Source of the DNA: Marixanthomonas ophiurae
GTDB taxonomy: Bacteria > Bacteroidota > Bacteroidia > Flavobacteriales > Flavobacteriaceae
Assembly (NCBI RefSeq): GCF_003413745.1
Contig: NZ_QVID01000001.1
Coordinates: forward strand, 2,170,001-2,234,000
Length of the DNA: 64,000 bases
Reading direction: 5' to 3'
The position numbers were made by a program, and so were the translations under genes. The first letter of the stretch is position 1, and every line of letters begins with the position of its first letter. Below are positions 36,292 to 46,191 of the stretch, one piece after another. Under the pieces are notes generated by a model. That model was given only the letters and a program-made list of their open reading frames with translations, ran no database searches and was not told the origin of the DNA.

Positions 36292-39200
36292 TCAAAATTT
36301 GATTTAATTCTTATAAACGTGTCGGTATCTATTTCTCTCATTGATTGCATTACCGTCCAATCTATTGCACTTTCGTTTTTGTCAGATGGTCTTTTAAGTA
36401 ATCTTTTATATTTTAAGTCGTTAGAGGCTCTTGCTTTGCTTTCCCAATCTTCAACAACATTTTGAAACCTCCGCTCAAAATATGCCATCATTTCTTTATT
36501 ATTTGCACCAAAACGTTGTTCAATAAAGTCTCTATACGCTTTCGCGAAAGCGGATTTAAAATTAGCTGCATCATTATCCTTGTTGAGATTAGGATATGTA
36601 TTGCGTACAAATGCTACCAATGAAGTTGTAAGCATTTTATCAATAGTACTTTCGGTAAATGGTGTTATGCTTAAAGGTTCTACACATTTGTAAAAGGCTT
36701 GATGAAAGTTTATAAAATGTTCAAAATATGACTTTTCTCTTGCTCTGTTTGGGTCTAATAAGGACACTACTAAACCATTTGTCTTACGTCCTACACGACT
36801 GGATGCTTGTATATATTCTGCAATATTCTTAGGCATACCATTGATTAGCATCAGATTTAATCTGCTGATGTCAATACCTACAGAAATCATATTCGTAGCC
36901 AAAACAAAATCAACTACGTCATTTAAGTATCTATAACCTTTGTCTGTTGTGACAATATTTTTTTCGTCAAAAGGAAGTTCTAATTCTTTGAGAATCGATT
37001 TTATACGTGAACTTTCTACACGACTTGTTAGTTCTTCTGTACGAGATGATATACCTGCAAAATTGAATCTATAATCATCAATAGGATTGAATAAATCTTC
37101 TAAACGGTATTGTAATGTTGATGTAAAGTTTGATACTTCATCGCCTACTTTATTAAAAATTTTACCTACATCTTTTAAGCTGTTATAGTAAGATACTATT
37201 GTCCAGTAATTATTAGCAAAGTCTTTTGTTTCCTTATTTCTATAGACTTCAAGCCGCGATACAAAAAGATGCGCCAGCAGTTGTAATTGCGTGTCAATAG
37301 ATGTTTTCCCTGTTGGCATAAAACCTATATATCGCCTTTTACTTTCCGTGCTTTCTCTTGAAAAGAAACTATCGTTATGATTTATACCTGAAGGTGGAAA
37401 TATATTAACCTTACGATTACCATATAGTTTTTCTATTTGATACTGTGTGTTTCTTGTGGTTGCGGTAGATGATATAATCTTAGGTGCAATACCGTTTTTA
37501 GTACATAATAATTCAATGGTAGATTCATATAATGCTGTAATTGAACCTAAAGGACCATTTAGTAAGTGAAGTTCATCTTGAATGATTAAGTCTGGCGGTA
37601 ATCCGTTATCTGTATTTGCTTTAAAGAAATTATGGGCTTCTTCTTGCCAAGCTAACATTGCAAATTTATCTACTGTACCAAATAATAATGTTGGTGGGTT
37701 TTTATATAGGTTTTCATCAACTACTTGAATAGGTAGTTTTTCGTGAAAATGACATTGTTTATTTATACAAGAAACTTTCAACTCGCCTTTATTTACTTTA
37801 AAGCCATATCGCCAGATTGTTATGCCTTTAGAGTTTTTTTCTTTAGACACTGATTTAGTACCACACCAAGGACAACTACTAATTTGAAATACATTTTTGC
37901 GTTCAGGATTTCCTTTGTCTCCTTTTAATGCTTCTTCGTCCATTTGAGAAACCAAAATACCTGCACCATTATCTCCAGCAACCTTGTTAGGTGTTGATGC
38001 TTGTCCAACCCATAAACCAATACTTATAGGTTCTTCTTTTAAGGTGTCTTTAAATTCTGATTGAGAACGCATAAATTCCAATGTGGCAATTAAGCGAGAT
38101 GCACGTTCAAATTGTTGTGCTGTTAATAAGCGTAATGTGTAACGCATAATAACACTTGTACCACCATAATCACTTTCATTACTAATTCTTCTAAAAGCTA
38201 TTGTAAATGCCGCTACCGCTAAATATGCTTCTGTTTTACCACCACCTGTAGGAAACCAAATAAGGTCAACAGTATTGTTTGCTTTACGCTTTTCAGGTTG
38301 CGCTATTTCATCTAAACTAAGTAATAAAAAAGCTAACTGGAACGGTCTATATTTAGGAACAAATCCTAAATTTTCAAGTGTGTCATACTGTTCAAAGTAA
38401 ATAAGCCTATTAGCATTGATTGATTTATCAATCTCAAATAAGTCTTTTTCAGTCTTTCCTAATCTTTTGTCATTAGATACAATTAACTGTATGAGCATTG
38501 CTGTATTCGCTAATTGGAAGGCTTCAAACACCTTTTCATTGTCTAATAAACTGATGTTATCTTTTAGTCGCTTATAATTTTGCTCCTGTCTTTGTATTAC
38601 TCTTTCTGCAACTACTTTCTCATTAGGGTTGAGCTTGTTCTTTTCTTGAATTTGTTTATTTATCCATTGCTGATAACTGGCTACAAAATCTACTAAGTTT
38701 GCTTTAATTTCATCTTTGGATAAACCCCAAATAGAGAGATTCCGCATATCTAATGCCTTGTCTAAACTACTGTCCTCAAATTCGTTGATTACGTCATTAA
38801 TATTCTGTTCTGGTAAGAATGTAGATTGTACCGTTTTTGTATTCTCATTCCATACTACTGAGCAATTGTGGCCTATACCATAACTTTTGATATTCCGATA
38901 AATTAACTCTATTTCTTCCGCTTCTTCATCTCTAATTTCATCATCGGATGCATAGGTGTTAAGGCTATTATCCTTGTATTCAATCAATCCATCTGATTGA
39001 ACTTTTATACTTCCTTGAAATAGGGATTTAAAATTTAGATTTTCTGACCTATTGGAAAAGCGGTTTGCCGGATGGTCTTCAGAGCAATTTACTAATTGAA
39101 TTTTTACAAATCTTGCTCTATTATCCTCGTATACCTTAATGTTGTAGCCTGCATCTGTTAGTTTGTATATCTCAGTAGGGAAATTAAAGGAAATAGGGGA

Positions 39201-40007
39201 TTTAAAGGATTTTTCTATACTGATAGTTTCTTTAAAGGTAAAAGGCGTTCTTTTCCACGCTCTACCTAATAATTTTTCTAATTTACCTATGTGATAGTAT
39301 GCTGAAAAAGGACCGCCTTCTTCCGATTGTCGTATTAAGTTCTTTCTGTTTTTAAATTCATCAAACTGCCCATATTCTCCATTTGCCCTTTCAGGATTTT
39401 TTTGCTCTCCTTTTAGCTCTCTATTCAGAAACATATAACCATCTTGGTACTTGAGCGCATCACGGAAAGTTAGCGGATATGGAATACCTTGTTCAAAGAA
39501 TGAATCGTAACCAGCCTTAGAAATCTTAATTTTTCTTTCTTCGGCTTTTGCTTGAGTATATAAGCCAAACGAAAATTCCACATCTATTTCTTTTATTGAT
39601 TTATCTAATGCGACTGTAATACCTATGTTAGTGGGAAAGAAACTGTTTGTATCTAAGTTAAAATCTTGACGCTTAACTTTTACTTCTTCTTGCTTTTCTC
39701 CAATATCCTTAGTTTCCTCAATATCTGTTTCTTCATTTTCTAAGGTGTTTTCTTCTTCATTTTCATCAGTCAGTAATGATTCACTTTGTAGTGCTGCATC
39801 ATCCTCATCTGCCTGCGTTTCTGGTGTTACAGATTTGTTGGGAAACAGTACACCACTGAAATATCTTGGTAAAGGGTAATCGGAAATAATTTCTTCTTCA
39901 TCAGGAAGTCCCCACATATCAGAGCCTGGACCTATCATTCCTCTTTGAATGCGGTCTTGAAATATTTGCCTTGCTTTTTTATCTATGTCATCAGTTTGAT
40001 TCTTCAT
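36282..40007 (-). CDS. drmA: DrmA-like SF2 helicase (DISARM core)
   Basis: A 1241-residue helicase. Residues 60-110 are an acidic disordered stretch. Walker A is PTGGGKT at 586-592, motif II is DELH at 811-814, motif III SSTATTR around 846, and motif VI QASSRVGR at 1067-1074 following GIDI. A Cys4 zinc site (712, 715, 747, 752) is inserted between Walker A and DELH. The long N-terminal region and the Cys insert fit DrmA of DISARM better than restriction-type or RecQ helicases. In class 1 and 2 DISARM, DrmA is paired with DrmB, as here by overlap. It overlaps the DrmE-like gene by 17 bases. Confidence 0.85.
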   Translation of the reverse strand: MKNQTDDIDKKARQIFQDRIQRGMIGPGSDMWGLPDEEEIISDYPLPRYFSGVLFPNKSVTPETQADEDDAALQSESLLTDENEEENTLENEETDIEETKDIGEKQEEVKVKRQDFNLDTNSFFPTNIGITVALDKSIKEIDVEFSFGLYTQAKAEERKIKISKAGYDSFFEQGIPYPLTFRDALKYQDGYMFLNRELKGEQKNPERANGEYGQFDEFKNRKNLIRQSEEGGPFSAYYHIGKLEKLLGRAWKRTPFTFKETISIEKSFKSPISFNFPTEIYKLTDAGYNIKVYEDNRARFVKIQLVNCSEDHPANRFSNRSENLNFKSLFQGSIKVQSDGLIEYKDNSLNTYASDDEIRDEEAEEIELIYRNIKSYGIGHNCSVVWNENTKTVQSTFLPEQNINDVINEFEDSSLDKALDMRNLSIWGLSKDEIKANLVDFVASYQQWINKQIQEKNKLNPNEKVVAERVIQRQEQNYKRLKDNISLLDNEKVFEAFQLANTAMLIQLIVSNDKRLGKTEKDLFEIDKSINANRLIYFEQYDTLENLGFVPKYRPFQLAFLLLSLDEIAQPEKRKANNTVDLIWFPTGGGKTEAYLAVAAFTIAFRRISNESDYGGTSVIMRYTLRLLTAQQFERASRLIATLEFMRSQSEFKDTLKEEPISIGLWVGQASTPNKVAGDNGAGILVSQMDEEALKGDKGNPERKNVFQISSCPWCGTKSVSKEKNSKGITIWRYGFKVNKGELKVSCINKQCHFHEKLPIQVVDENLYKNPPTLLFGTVDKFAMLAWQEEAHNFFKANTDNGLPPDLIIQDELHLLNGPLGSITALYESTIELLCTKNGIAPKIISSTATTRNTQYQIEKLYGNRKVNIFPPSGINHNDSFFSRESTESKRRYIGFMPTGKTSIDTQLQLLAHLFVSRLEVYRNKETKDFANNYWTIVSYYNSLKDVGKIFNKVGDEVSNFTSTLQYRLEDLFNPIDDYRFNFAGISSRTEELTSRVESSRIKSILKELELPFDEKNIVTTDKGYRYLNDVVDFVLATNMISVGIDISRLNLMLINGMPKNIAEYIQASSRVGRKTNGLVVSLLDPNRAREKSYFEHFINFHQAFYKCVEPLSITPFTESTIDKMLTTSLVAFVRNTYPNLNKDNDAANFKSAFAKAYRDFIEQRFGANNKEMMAYFERRFQNVVEDWESKARASNDLKYKRLLKRPSDKNESAIDWTVMQSMREIDTDTFIRIKSNFEWQ

Positions 40008-42390
40008 CTTCAGTGATTGCTTTACTTTCTATTGTTCTTATCGGTGCTGCACTTCTTACAAAAGCTTGTATCTCCTCTGTTTGAAATTTGGATAGCATTT
40101 TACCTGTATTTTTTCCATCCGAAACGATGTAATCCATCACATCATCACTAAGGTCTCTACCTAAACTTATCATTAAGCCTCTATAAAACCGTTTTACCTT
40201 TAATAATTCTACAAATGATCTATTAAGTGCTTCATCTTCAAACAACATTTTCATTGCTCTTAATTCGTTGTCACTATGCGGAAAACGCTCTTTATCTTCT
40301 TTATTAAGCCATTTAGAAATTGTTACTACGTTTGTTATTTTACTTCCTTTCGCTTTAAGTGAGCTTAGTAATCGGTCTTTATCGTAATGTCTATCTTTTT
40401 CAATCCTGTTAGTAAAATATCTTGATAATGATTCCTTCCAAAGCCTTGACATTTTCTCAACTTCTTGGAATCTTCCATTACTATCTTCTTGTGACGCAAT
40501 ACTAAATAAGCGTTCTTTAGATAAATTATTATAGACTCTTACGGTGTCTCCTGCTAATACATTATAGGTCTTTGATTTAATCCATTTACCATTCTTTTTT
40601 ATCAGTACCGTTTTTGACCCATCGTATACTAAAGATTCTGTACTTCCTTGAAAATTGATACGATAATTAACCTGCTTGTGTGATTCATAATCATAGGTTT
40701 GTTCTGAACGGTCGTTTCTTGTATAGAAGCCATCCATTATATCTTCTAAGGACTTATTTTCTATGACTTCTTTAAGTTTTACTTTAAAATCTAATGCTGT
40801 GAGTTTTTTTCGGTCTTTAGACTGGTACTCAGTAATAAGACTATTGTCATATTTATCTATGTACGTTTTTATGACCTTAGCTTCTTCTGGATAGGAAAGA
40901 AAATGGAAACGATGTGGCGAATTGATTGCAAAATCAAGGACTTCATCATAATACTTGCCATTATTGTAAAGGCTAAGTACATATACCTTTTTGCTTCCAT
41001 TTATATTTTTATGAAGTTCCTTAAATTCCTTTAGACTTAAAATCTTGTGATGCTTTCCTTTAAATTCGTCCTTCCAATTTTCTACTAATCTTTTGGGAAC
41101 AATTAAATAGTTTATAAATTTTAATCGCTCTAAATACTTTAATTTATTATTATTGAAGTTTTTAAAAATAGCATCAATATGTAGTCTTAATTGCGCTTGT
41201 GCCACTGTATCATCAAGCTCTAAATCGTAGAAATCTTGTTCGATAGTTTCTGATGCCACTTTTTTGATTAAATGCTGTACAAACTCTACCTGCGATAAAT
41301 TGCGACTATCATTAGGCTTTGCTAGAACCAATGCATATAAGAATCTGCGTAATCGCTTTACATTTAGTAAGGACATACTGTTTTCCTTTTCAAGTGTGCT
41401 TAGATAGGTCATTAACGCATCTATTTTTTCTTGAAAAACAGCATCTTCAATATTGATTGCTTTTATTTCGCCAGGTGCTTTATCTTCTAAATATTCAAAC
41501 TCAGGAAAGGTCCATTTCCATTTTAAAAATTGGTTTTGTTCATCATTGAAGCCTTCACTACCCAAAATGATACAATTTGGAATATCTTCATTTCTAAGTG
41601 CTAAGCGAAGTTTTGTACTTACTTTATCTTTGTACTTATTTTTGCCTATGACAACAAGCGTTTCTATATCAATTCCTTTATTCAAAACATAGGTTTGTAG
41701 TGTATCATAGTCTGGCACACAATAAATCATAGGTTCAAGAGGGATGTGATTCCAATTTTCTCTACCTGAACGTGCAATCCACCTCATAGGTATTGCTTTT
41801 CTTATATCTATATCTATATAGTCTTGAGTACGTAGTTCTGACTCAAATTCATTTTTAGACATTATGATGGCAGATTTGTATTTGAATTGAGAGGGAATAT
41901 TTTTAATATCAAAGATTAAATCGTAAAGCTTTCTATATTGTGTTAAGCGTGCTCTTGGTATTCGATTTATTAATTCTGCATCTACTACTGCATATTTTCT
42001 TAATTGTTTCTTATTAATATACTTTGTGCCGTTTCTATTTTTGAGGATGTAATCTTTACCATCATATTTGATAAAAACAAAACGTTCTCCAGATGGGTGT
42101 TGTAGCACTGCTCCAGATTCAAATGTTGTTGCATCGTCACAGAAATTTTTGAAAAACAAAGAAATAGCTACAGATAGAACCGCAGGAAATTGTGATAATG
42201 CAGGTAATTCTTTATCAAATGATTCTATAAACAAGTTTTCCTCTTTACTGATGGCTTTGTCTATTAAATAGAAGTTGATGGCTTGAAAATCTGAAAGATT
42301 TAAAGCCTCTAAGCGGTACTCTTTGGTTAAGTACTCTTTAGCTTTATTTATTAGTTCTTGTGTATAGGTTTTGATTATTTGCATATTCAA
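39991..42390 (-). CDS. DrmE-like protein (DISARM class 2 component), unknown activity
   Basis: A 799-residue protein without an enzyme motif I can point to. In class 2 DISARM, drmE (about 800 residues, unknown function) stands directly before drmA and drmB; this gene has the right length and place, and the same mixed alpha/beta look, so I call it DrmE-like from context more than from motifs. Residues 230-330 look like a Rossmann-type region (ETLVVIGKNKYKDKVSTKLR, PNCIILGSEGF), and 340-560 are mostly helical. It begins immediately after the Argonaute stop and overlaps drmA by 17 bases. Alternatives: a distinct adaptor specific to the Argonaute unit. Confidence 0.55.
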   Translation of the reverse strand: MNMQIIKTYTQELINKAKEYLTKEYRLEALNLSDFQAINFYLIDKAISKEENLFIESFDKELPALSQFPAVLSVAISLFFKNFCDDATTFESGAVLQHPSGERFVFIKYDGKDYILKNRNGTKYINKKQLRKYAVVDAELINRIPRARLTQYRKLYDLIFDIKNIPSQFKYKSAIIMSKNEFESELRTQDYIDIDIRKAIPMRWIARSGRENWNHIPLEPMIYCVPDYDTLQTYVLNKGIDIETLVVIGKNKYKDKVSTKLRLALRNEDIPNCIILGSEGFNDEQNQFLKWKWTFPEFEYLEDKAPGEIKAINIEDAVFQEKIDALMTYLSTLEKENSMSLLNVKRLRRFLYALVLAKPNDSRNLSQVEFVQHLIKKVASETIEQDFYDLELDDTVAQAQLRLHIDAIFKNFNNNKLKYLERLKFINYLIVPKRLVENWKDEFKGKHHKILSLKEFKELHKNINGSKKVYVLSLYNNGKYYDEVLDFAINSPHRFHFLSYPEEAKVIKTYIDKYDNSLITEYQSKDRKKLTALDFKVKLKEVIENKSLEDIMDGFYTRNDRSEQTYDYESHKQVNYRINFQGSTESLVYDGSKTVLIKKNGKWIKSKTYNVLAGDTVRVYNNLSKERLFSIASQEDSNGRFQEVEKMSRLWKESLSRYFTNRIEKDRHYDKDRLLSSLKAKGSKITNVVTISKWLNKEDKERFPHSDNELRAMKMLFEDEALNRSFVELLKVKRFYRGLMISLGRDLSDDVMDYIVSDGKNTGKMLSKFQTEEIQAFVRSAAPIRTIESKAITEDEESN

Positions 42391-44502
42391 TTATAAAAAC
42401 CAAAGTTTATCCTTAGCGTGGTCAGGGATGGGTGCTTCAAACCTTGGGGCAATTTTGGCTACCATTTCTGAATACTTAATAGTAATGGGTACATTTTGTT
42501 GTCGTAGTGATTTCCAATATAGTCTGCTGAATTGGTACACTTGGGTTAGTAATTCTGTGATAACATCCATATCTTCCAATGTTTCTTTATCTGGGCTACT
42601 CACTTTTATTTTTATGGGAAATGGGTAGCCTTCTGTATCTGAGTACCATTGTGAATTAGGGTATCTGGCATTATTGAATAATAAGTATTGGTTTTTATCA
42701 ATACGTATGGTTGTACCACTTACAGGCATTAACTTTTTATTCCAATTGAGATCGTAGGCTATTATGTCTTGAGATTCTGTTTTATTGATATTTAAGATGT
42801 ACAAAGGCACTTTTAATTTTAGTGCATTCATTCCTCTTATGATGGGTTCCAGTTCTTCTTTTTTCATTTCCTTGTAAAAATGAATAACCACCTTGTCTGC
42901 TTCTGCTACTGCGGTAAAATCTCGAATAGCTTTACAGATGCTGCCAGCCAATAATTTTGTTTCGCCTTGATCGAAATATTCAAACCCTCTAAAGAGTCCG
43001 TTGTTCTGAAAACTAAAGGCACTTGCAATGTATCTTCTGTTTTCGCCTTGATTGGTAAATGCTCCAACACCAATTACTAACTCCTTTTTATCTGTTACTG
43101 CTAATTTCCAAGGTGCTCCGCCTAATTTGGCGTGTATCGCCAATGCCATATTTTGTAATGAAAATTGAAATGTATATTGGTTTTCAATATTCAGTATCAT
43201 TTTTTGATAATCTACTACCTGTGTTATAATACCTTCATTTAAAAACAATTCCTTAATTTTGACATAGATTTCCCGGTCTTCTGGATTAGGCGAATATTTA
43301 TCGAAGGGGCTGATATAAAACCCTGCATAGCGAATGTTATCTTGGTCGAATGAAAGTTGTTCTAACTTTTCAATTATTTCTGGCATTGGGTTAGATTCAT
43401 CCGTAAACTCAATAAAATGATCTTTTGAAGTTTCACATTTTATATTTACATAATCCTCTATTCCTTTAAAGTAAACCTTTTTGGCTTGAACACCGTTTTT
43501 CAATTTATCATAAAATTCTTTAATTCCTTCCTTGTGGGATGTGTGATATACAAAGAAAAACTTAATGTTTTGGATTGGTGGCCGTCTATATGGATTTAAG
43601 GTGTTCATTGCCATTTTTGGCACTAAACTCGTTTGTCTATTTTGGTTTTCATCTTTGCCAAATTCCAACAAGCCTATTCTTGGATCGATATGGCTTGTTC
43701 GATTGAGGGGCACGTCAATAAACTCATCTTTCGCGAAAGAGAACATAGATTTGAATTCGTCTGTAAAGAGATATTTATTTGCGAAACTATTAATCAATGT
43801 CACATATTTTTGATACTTATTTACAGGTTTGTCTGGTGCATCGATAGGGATGTCTAATGCTCTTGCCAATTCTAATCTAAATAATGGAAATGCTTTGTCA
43901 AATGCAATACTATTGTAAAAATCTTGTTGTTCTTCAGTATCTAATGGCATTTGATAATTAAAGGTTGTTTGACCATAAACGCAGCGTTTTATATGCTCGG
44001 TGCCATCAATTTCTTTCACTGATTTAGTTAATACTTTAGAAGTACCATCATACGCTACTACCAACTCTGGTAAGTCTGTAAGTTTTTGAAAATGTATTTT
44101 AAATGAGAACTTATAATACAGATTGAAATGCTCTGTGTTATTTTTTATTGAAGGCACCCAAACTTGAATATCCCTAACAAAATTCTTTCCTACAATAAAC
44201 CCTTTTTCATAGAAATAGGATCGTAAACGATGTCTTAAATACTGATGATAAATTCTTAACTCTCTCTTGTCCCGAAGATTAATTTTAATTTTGGGTGCAT
44301 TAGTCAATGAATCGTCAAACGTTGCATATATTTTGTCTTGAGTAGATAAATCTATGTCAGGAAAAGCTTCGTGAATTTGTTTTGAAAACTTTGATTTATC
44401 GATTATATGACTTCCTTCTATATCATCTAAGGTTAGTGAGATAGTTGGTGTACTTGCTGGCCATTTGAAATTGAGAATATTTGACTTTAAATGCTCATTC
44501 AT
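42391..44502 (-). CDS. Prokaryotic Argonaute-like MID-PIWI protein, catalytically inactive
   Basis: A 703-residue protein. The C-terminal 400 residues read as MID and PIWI domains: YVKIKELFLNEGIITQVV (413-430) is the MID pocket segment with conserved Tyr, Lys and Gln; MALAIHAKLGGAPWKLAV (452-469) is the classic PIWI lead-in; ELVIGVGAF (474-482) is where active Argonautes have I-G-x-D, so the first catalytic Asp is Gly here; VVIHFYKEM (538-546) replaces the usual H-R-D-G-type third position; and PITIKYSEMVAKIAPRF (672-688) is the C-terminal block, without the usual catalytic His/Asn/Asp. Guide-directed binding without slicing is inferred, as in long-B Argonautes that recruit effectors. The N-terminal 300 residues are unassigned. 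It is 12 bases after mcrC and abuts the DrmE-like gene. Confidence 0.8.
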   Translation of the reverse strand: MNEHLKSNILNFKWPASTPTISLTLDDIEGSHIIDKSKFSKQIHEAFPDIDLSTQDKIYATFDDSLTNAPKIKINLRDKRELRIYHQYLRHRLRSYFYEKGFIVGKNFVRDIQVWVPSIKNNTEHFNLYYKFSFKIHFQKLTDLPELVVAYDGTSKVLTKSVKEIDGTEHIKRCVYGQTTFNYQMPLDTEEQQDFYNSIAFDKAFPLFRLELARALDIPIDAPDKPVNKYQKYVTLINSFANKYLFTDEFKSMFSFAKDEFIDVPLNRTSHIDPRIGLLEFGKDENQNRQTSLVPKMAMNTLNPYRRPPIQNIKFFFVYHTSHKEGIKEFYDKLKNGVQAKKVYFKGIEDYVNIKCETSKDHFIEFTDESNPMPEIIEKLEQLSFDQDNIRYAGFYISPFDKYSPNPEDREIYVKIKELFLNEGIITQVVDYQKMILNIENQYTFQFSLQNMALAIHAKLGGAPWKLAVTDKKELVIGVGAFTNQGENRRYIASAFSFQNNGLFRGFEYFDQGETKLLAGSICKAIRDFTAVAEADKVVIHFYKEMKKEELEPIIRGMNALKLKVPLYILNINKTESQDIIAYDLNWNKKLMPVSGTTIRIDKNQYLLFNNARYPNSQWYSDTEGYPFPIKIKVSSPDKETLEDMDVITELLTQVYQFSRLYWKSLRQQNVPITIKYSEMVAKIAPRFEAPIPDHAKDKLWFL

Positions 44503-44514
44503 AAACTATTAATT

Positions 44515-46191
44515 TCATTCAAAATTTTCTAAAAGTTCAAAATTATCTAAAAATGGGGTTAAACTATCGTCCTTTGCGTGCTTGGCTAAAATTAATCTGC
44601 TATCTACAGTCGTGATACATTTACCGTTTAGTGATTTAAAATTATCTCTGATGTAATCGGCTTTTTGTTCTTCTGCAATAGTTGATTGATAGAATGTGAA
44701 CTGACTTAATTGAGGGTTGTTGAAGTAGTCTATAAAACCACTTCTAAAAATGTTTTTTACTTCCAATTGGAATTTCTGCAAACTGGTAGGTGTGTATGCC
44801 GTATAGGCTTTGAGAACAAAAAGGAAATTGATAGTATACTGATGTACAAACAGCGTATCACGGTCAAAAAGCCTGTGTTTCCAATGGTATTTACATTCTG
44901 GTTCTTCATTTAAAACTTTTATTTGGTGATCATTATAATTGGATTCATTTTTAATTCGACCGTATATAAAAAAATTAGGGGTAATGTTGTAGCCTTCAGT
45001 CAAGTTATCTCGATATCTGACTCTAGGGTTATGGTATTGCCCAGTATCGTTTAATAATTCAATATTGTAGAGAATGATATTCTTTGCATAAGTAATCTGT
45101 TTGTACTTAGAAAATTTTCCAGCTTCCCTATCAGTTTTATAGTATTTTGAATCCCCGATAAAAAAGATGTTGCTATTGTCGATGATGGACTGGTCTTCAT
45201 AAATATGGTCTATAAGTTTGCCATCCTCATTTTTCTTTAAATGTTGTATGTCACTGTCACTTGCCACTTTATCTGTAAATAACTTGTCAATCATATCTTC
45301 AAATATGATGTTGTAGTTATTCACACAGATATATTCTTCTTTGTCTTTTTTACTGCTTGCCTTGCTGTTGTTTGTAAAATAGAGTTCGCACAGCTGATAC
45401 ATTCTTCTGAGTGTATCATTGAAATAGCGATATTTTATTTTACGCAACTTTGATAACCCATATTCATTTGCGCATAGTCGGTCAAACTTGATTCCTGTTA
45501 TGAGGTTGTAGGACTTATCAATCTTTAGATTTAGTTGATGCGCTTGATTGAGTTTTTTAAGAATTGAGAAGTAATAGGTTATGAGTTCTTCTTCTACATT
45601 GCGCACCTTTCTCTTGTTACGAATGCCTAAATAGACAGGCATACCCGATGCAGTCATTAACGGCAATCCTTTCCGTACCGTTTTTTCCCATTTCGGTTTA
45701 GTAACCTTATTAGTCACCTGCTCTATGTGGTGCTGTAAGATGAAGTTTTTGTTTTTCTTATAGAAATTGGTAAAGGCTAAAACAATGTCGAGGTATGAAT
45801 AGTTATTGTTTCCAATATTAGTATTTAACTCAAAGGTTTTGGATGGATTAAGTAAGCTGTTCTTTTCCCATCTGCGGTTGTATTCAATAAGACTGTTGTA
45901 AAAATATATGGATAGTTCACGTAACCATTGTAGGTCTTGGTCGTGTTTTACAGAAGTATCTTTAAGCGCATCGTACAACTCCTCAGTACTCTTATCAAAT
46001 ATGGTAGTTGTACCATCTTTCATAAAAACCTTTGGTAACATAAAGACCAATTCATTGTTTTTATAAGAGTGGTAGTAGCCAACCGATTTGATTACTCCCT
46101 TATTTCCAGTCTGTTTGTAGAATTTGAAGTCATCAAAGAGGGGTTCCAGCTTTGTAACCGGATATTCTTGTTCCTCAATTAATAACTTCAT
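44515..46191 (-). CDS. mcrC: McrC/LlaJI-like nuclease subunit
   Basis: A 558-residue protein of the McrC type, the nuclease partner of the McrB GTPase. The N-terminal 180 residues are a DUF2357-like/specificity region; the C-terminal region has a PD-(D/E)xK nuclease pattern with Glu298 in FEDMIDKLF, Asp328 in LIDHIY and Asp347-x-Lys349 in FIGDSKYYK. These match the McrC active site in order and spacing. The length and long N-terminal region resemble the second restriction subunit of LlaJI-type systems. It overlaps the mcrB gene by 17 bases and is followed by the Argonaute gene after 12. Confidence 0.8.
   Translation of the reverse strand: MKLLIEEQEYPVTKLEPLFDDFKFYKQTGNKGVIKSVGYYHSYKNNELVFMLPKVFMKDGTTTIFDKSTEELYDALKDTSVKHDQDLQWLRELSIYFYNSLIEYNRRWEKNSLLNPSKTFELNTNIGNNNYSYLDIVLAFTNFYKKNKNFILQHHIEQVTNKVTKPKWEKTVRKGLPLMTASGMPVYLGIRNKRKVRNVEEELITYYFSILKKLNQAHQLNLKIDKSYNLITGIKFDRLCANEYGLSKLRKIKYRYFNDTLRRMYQLCELYFTNNSKASSKKDKEEYICVNNYNIIFEDMIDKLFTDKVASDSDIQHLKKNEDGKLIDHIYEDQSIIDNSNIFFIGDSKYYKTDREAGKFSKYKQITYAKNIILYNIELLNDTGQYHNPRVRYRDNLTEGYNITPNFFIYGRIKNESNYNDHQIKVLNEEPECKYHWKHRLFDRDTLFVHQYTINFLFVLKAYTAYTPTSLQKFQLEVKNIFRSGFIDYFNNPQLSQFTFYQSTIAEEQKADYIRDNFKSLNGKCITTVDSRLILAKHAKDDSLTPFLDNFELLENFE

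Noticed and set aside
42391-44502. PIWI-RE family as an identity for the Argonaute-like protein
   Set aside because: PIWI-RE proteins are usually larger and travel with a DinG-type helicase and a different nuclease; neither is present, and the MID/PIWI blocks look like ordinary long Argonautes.
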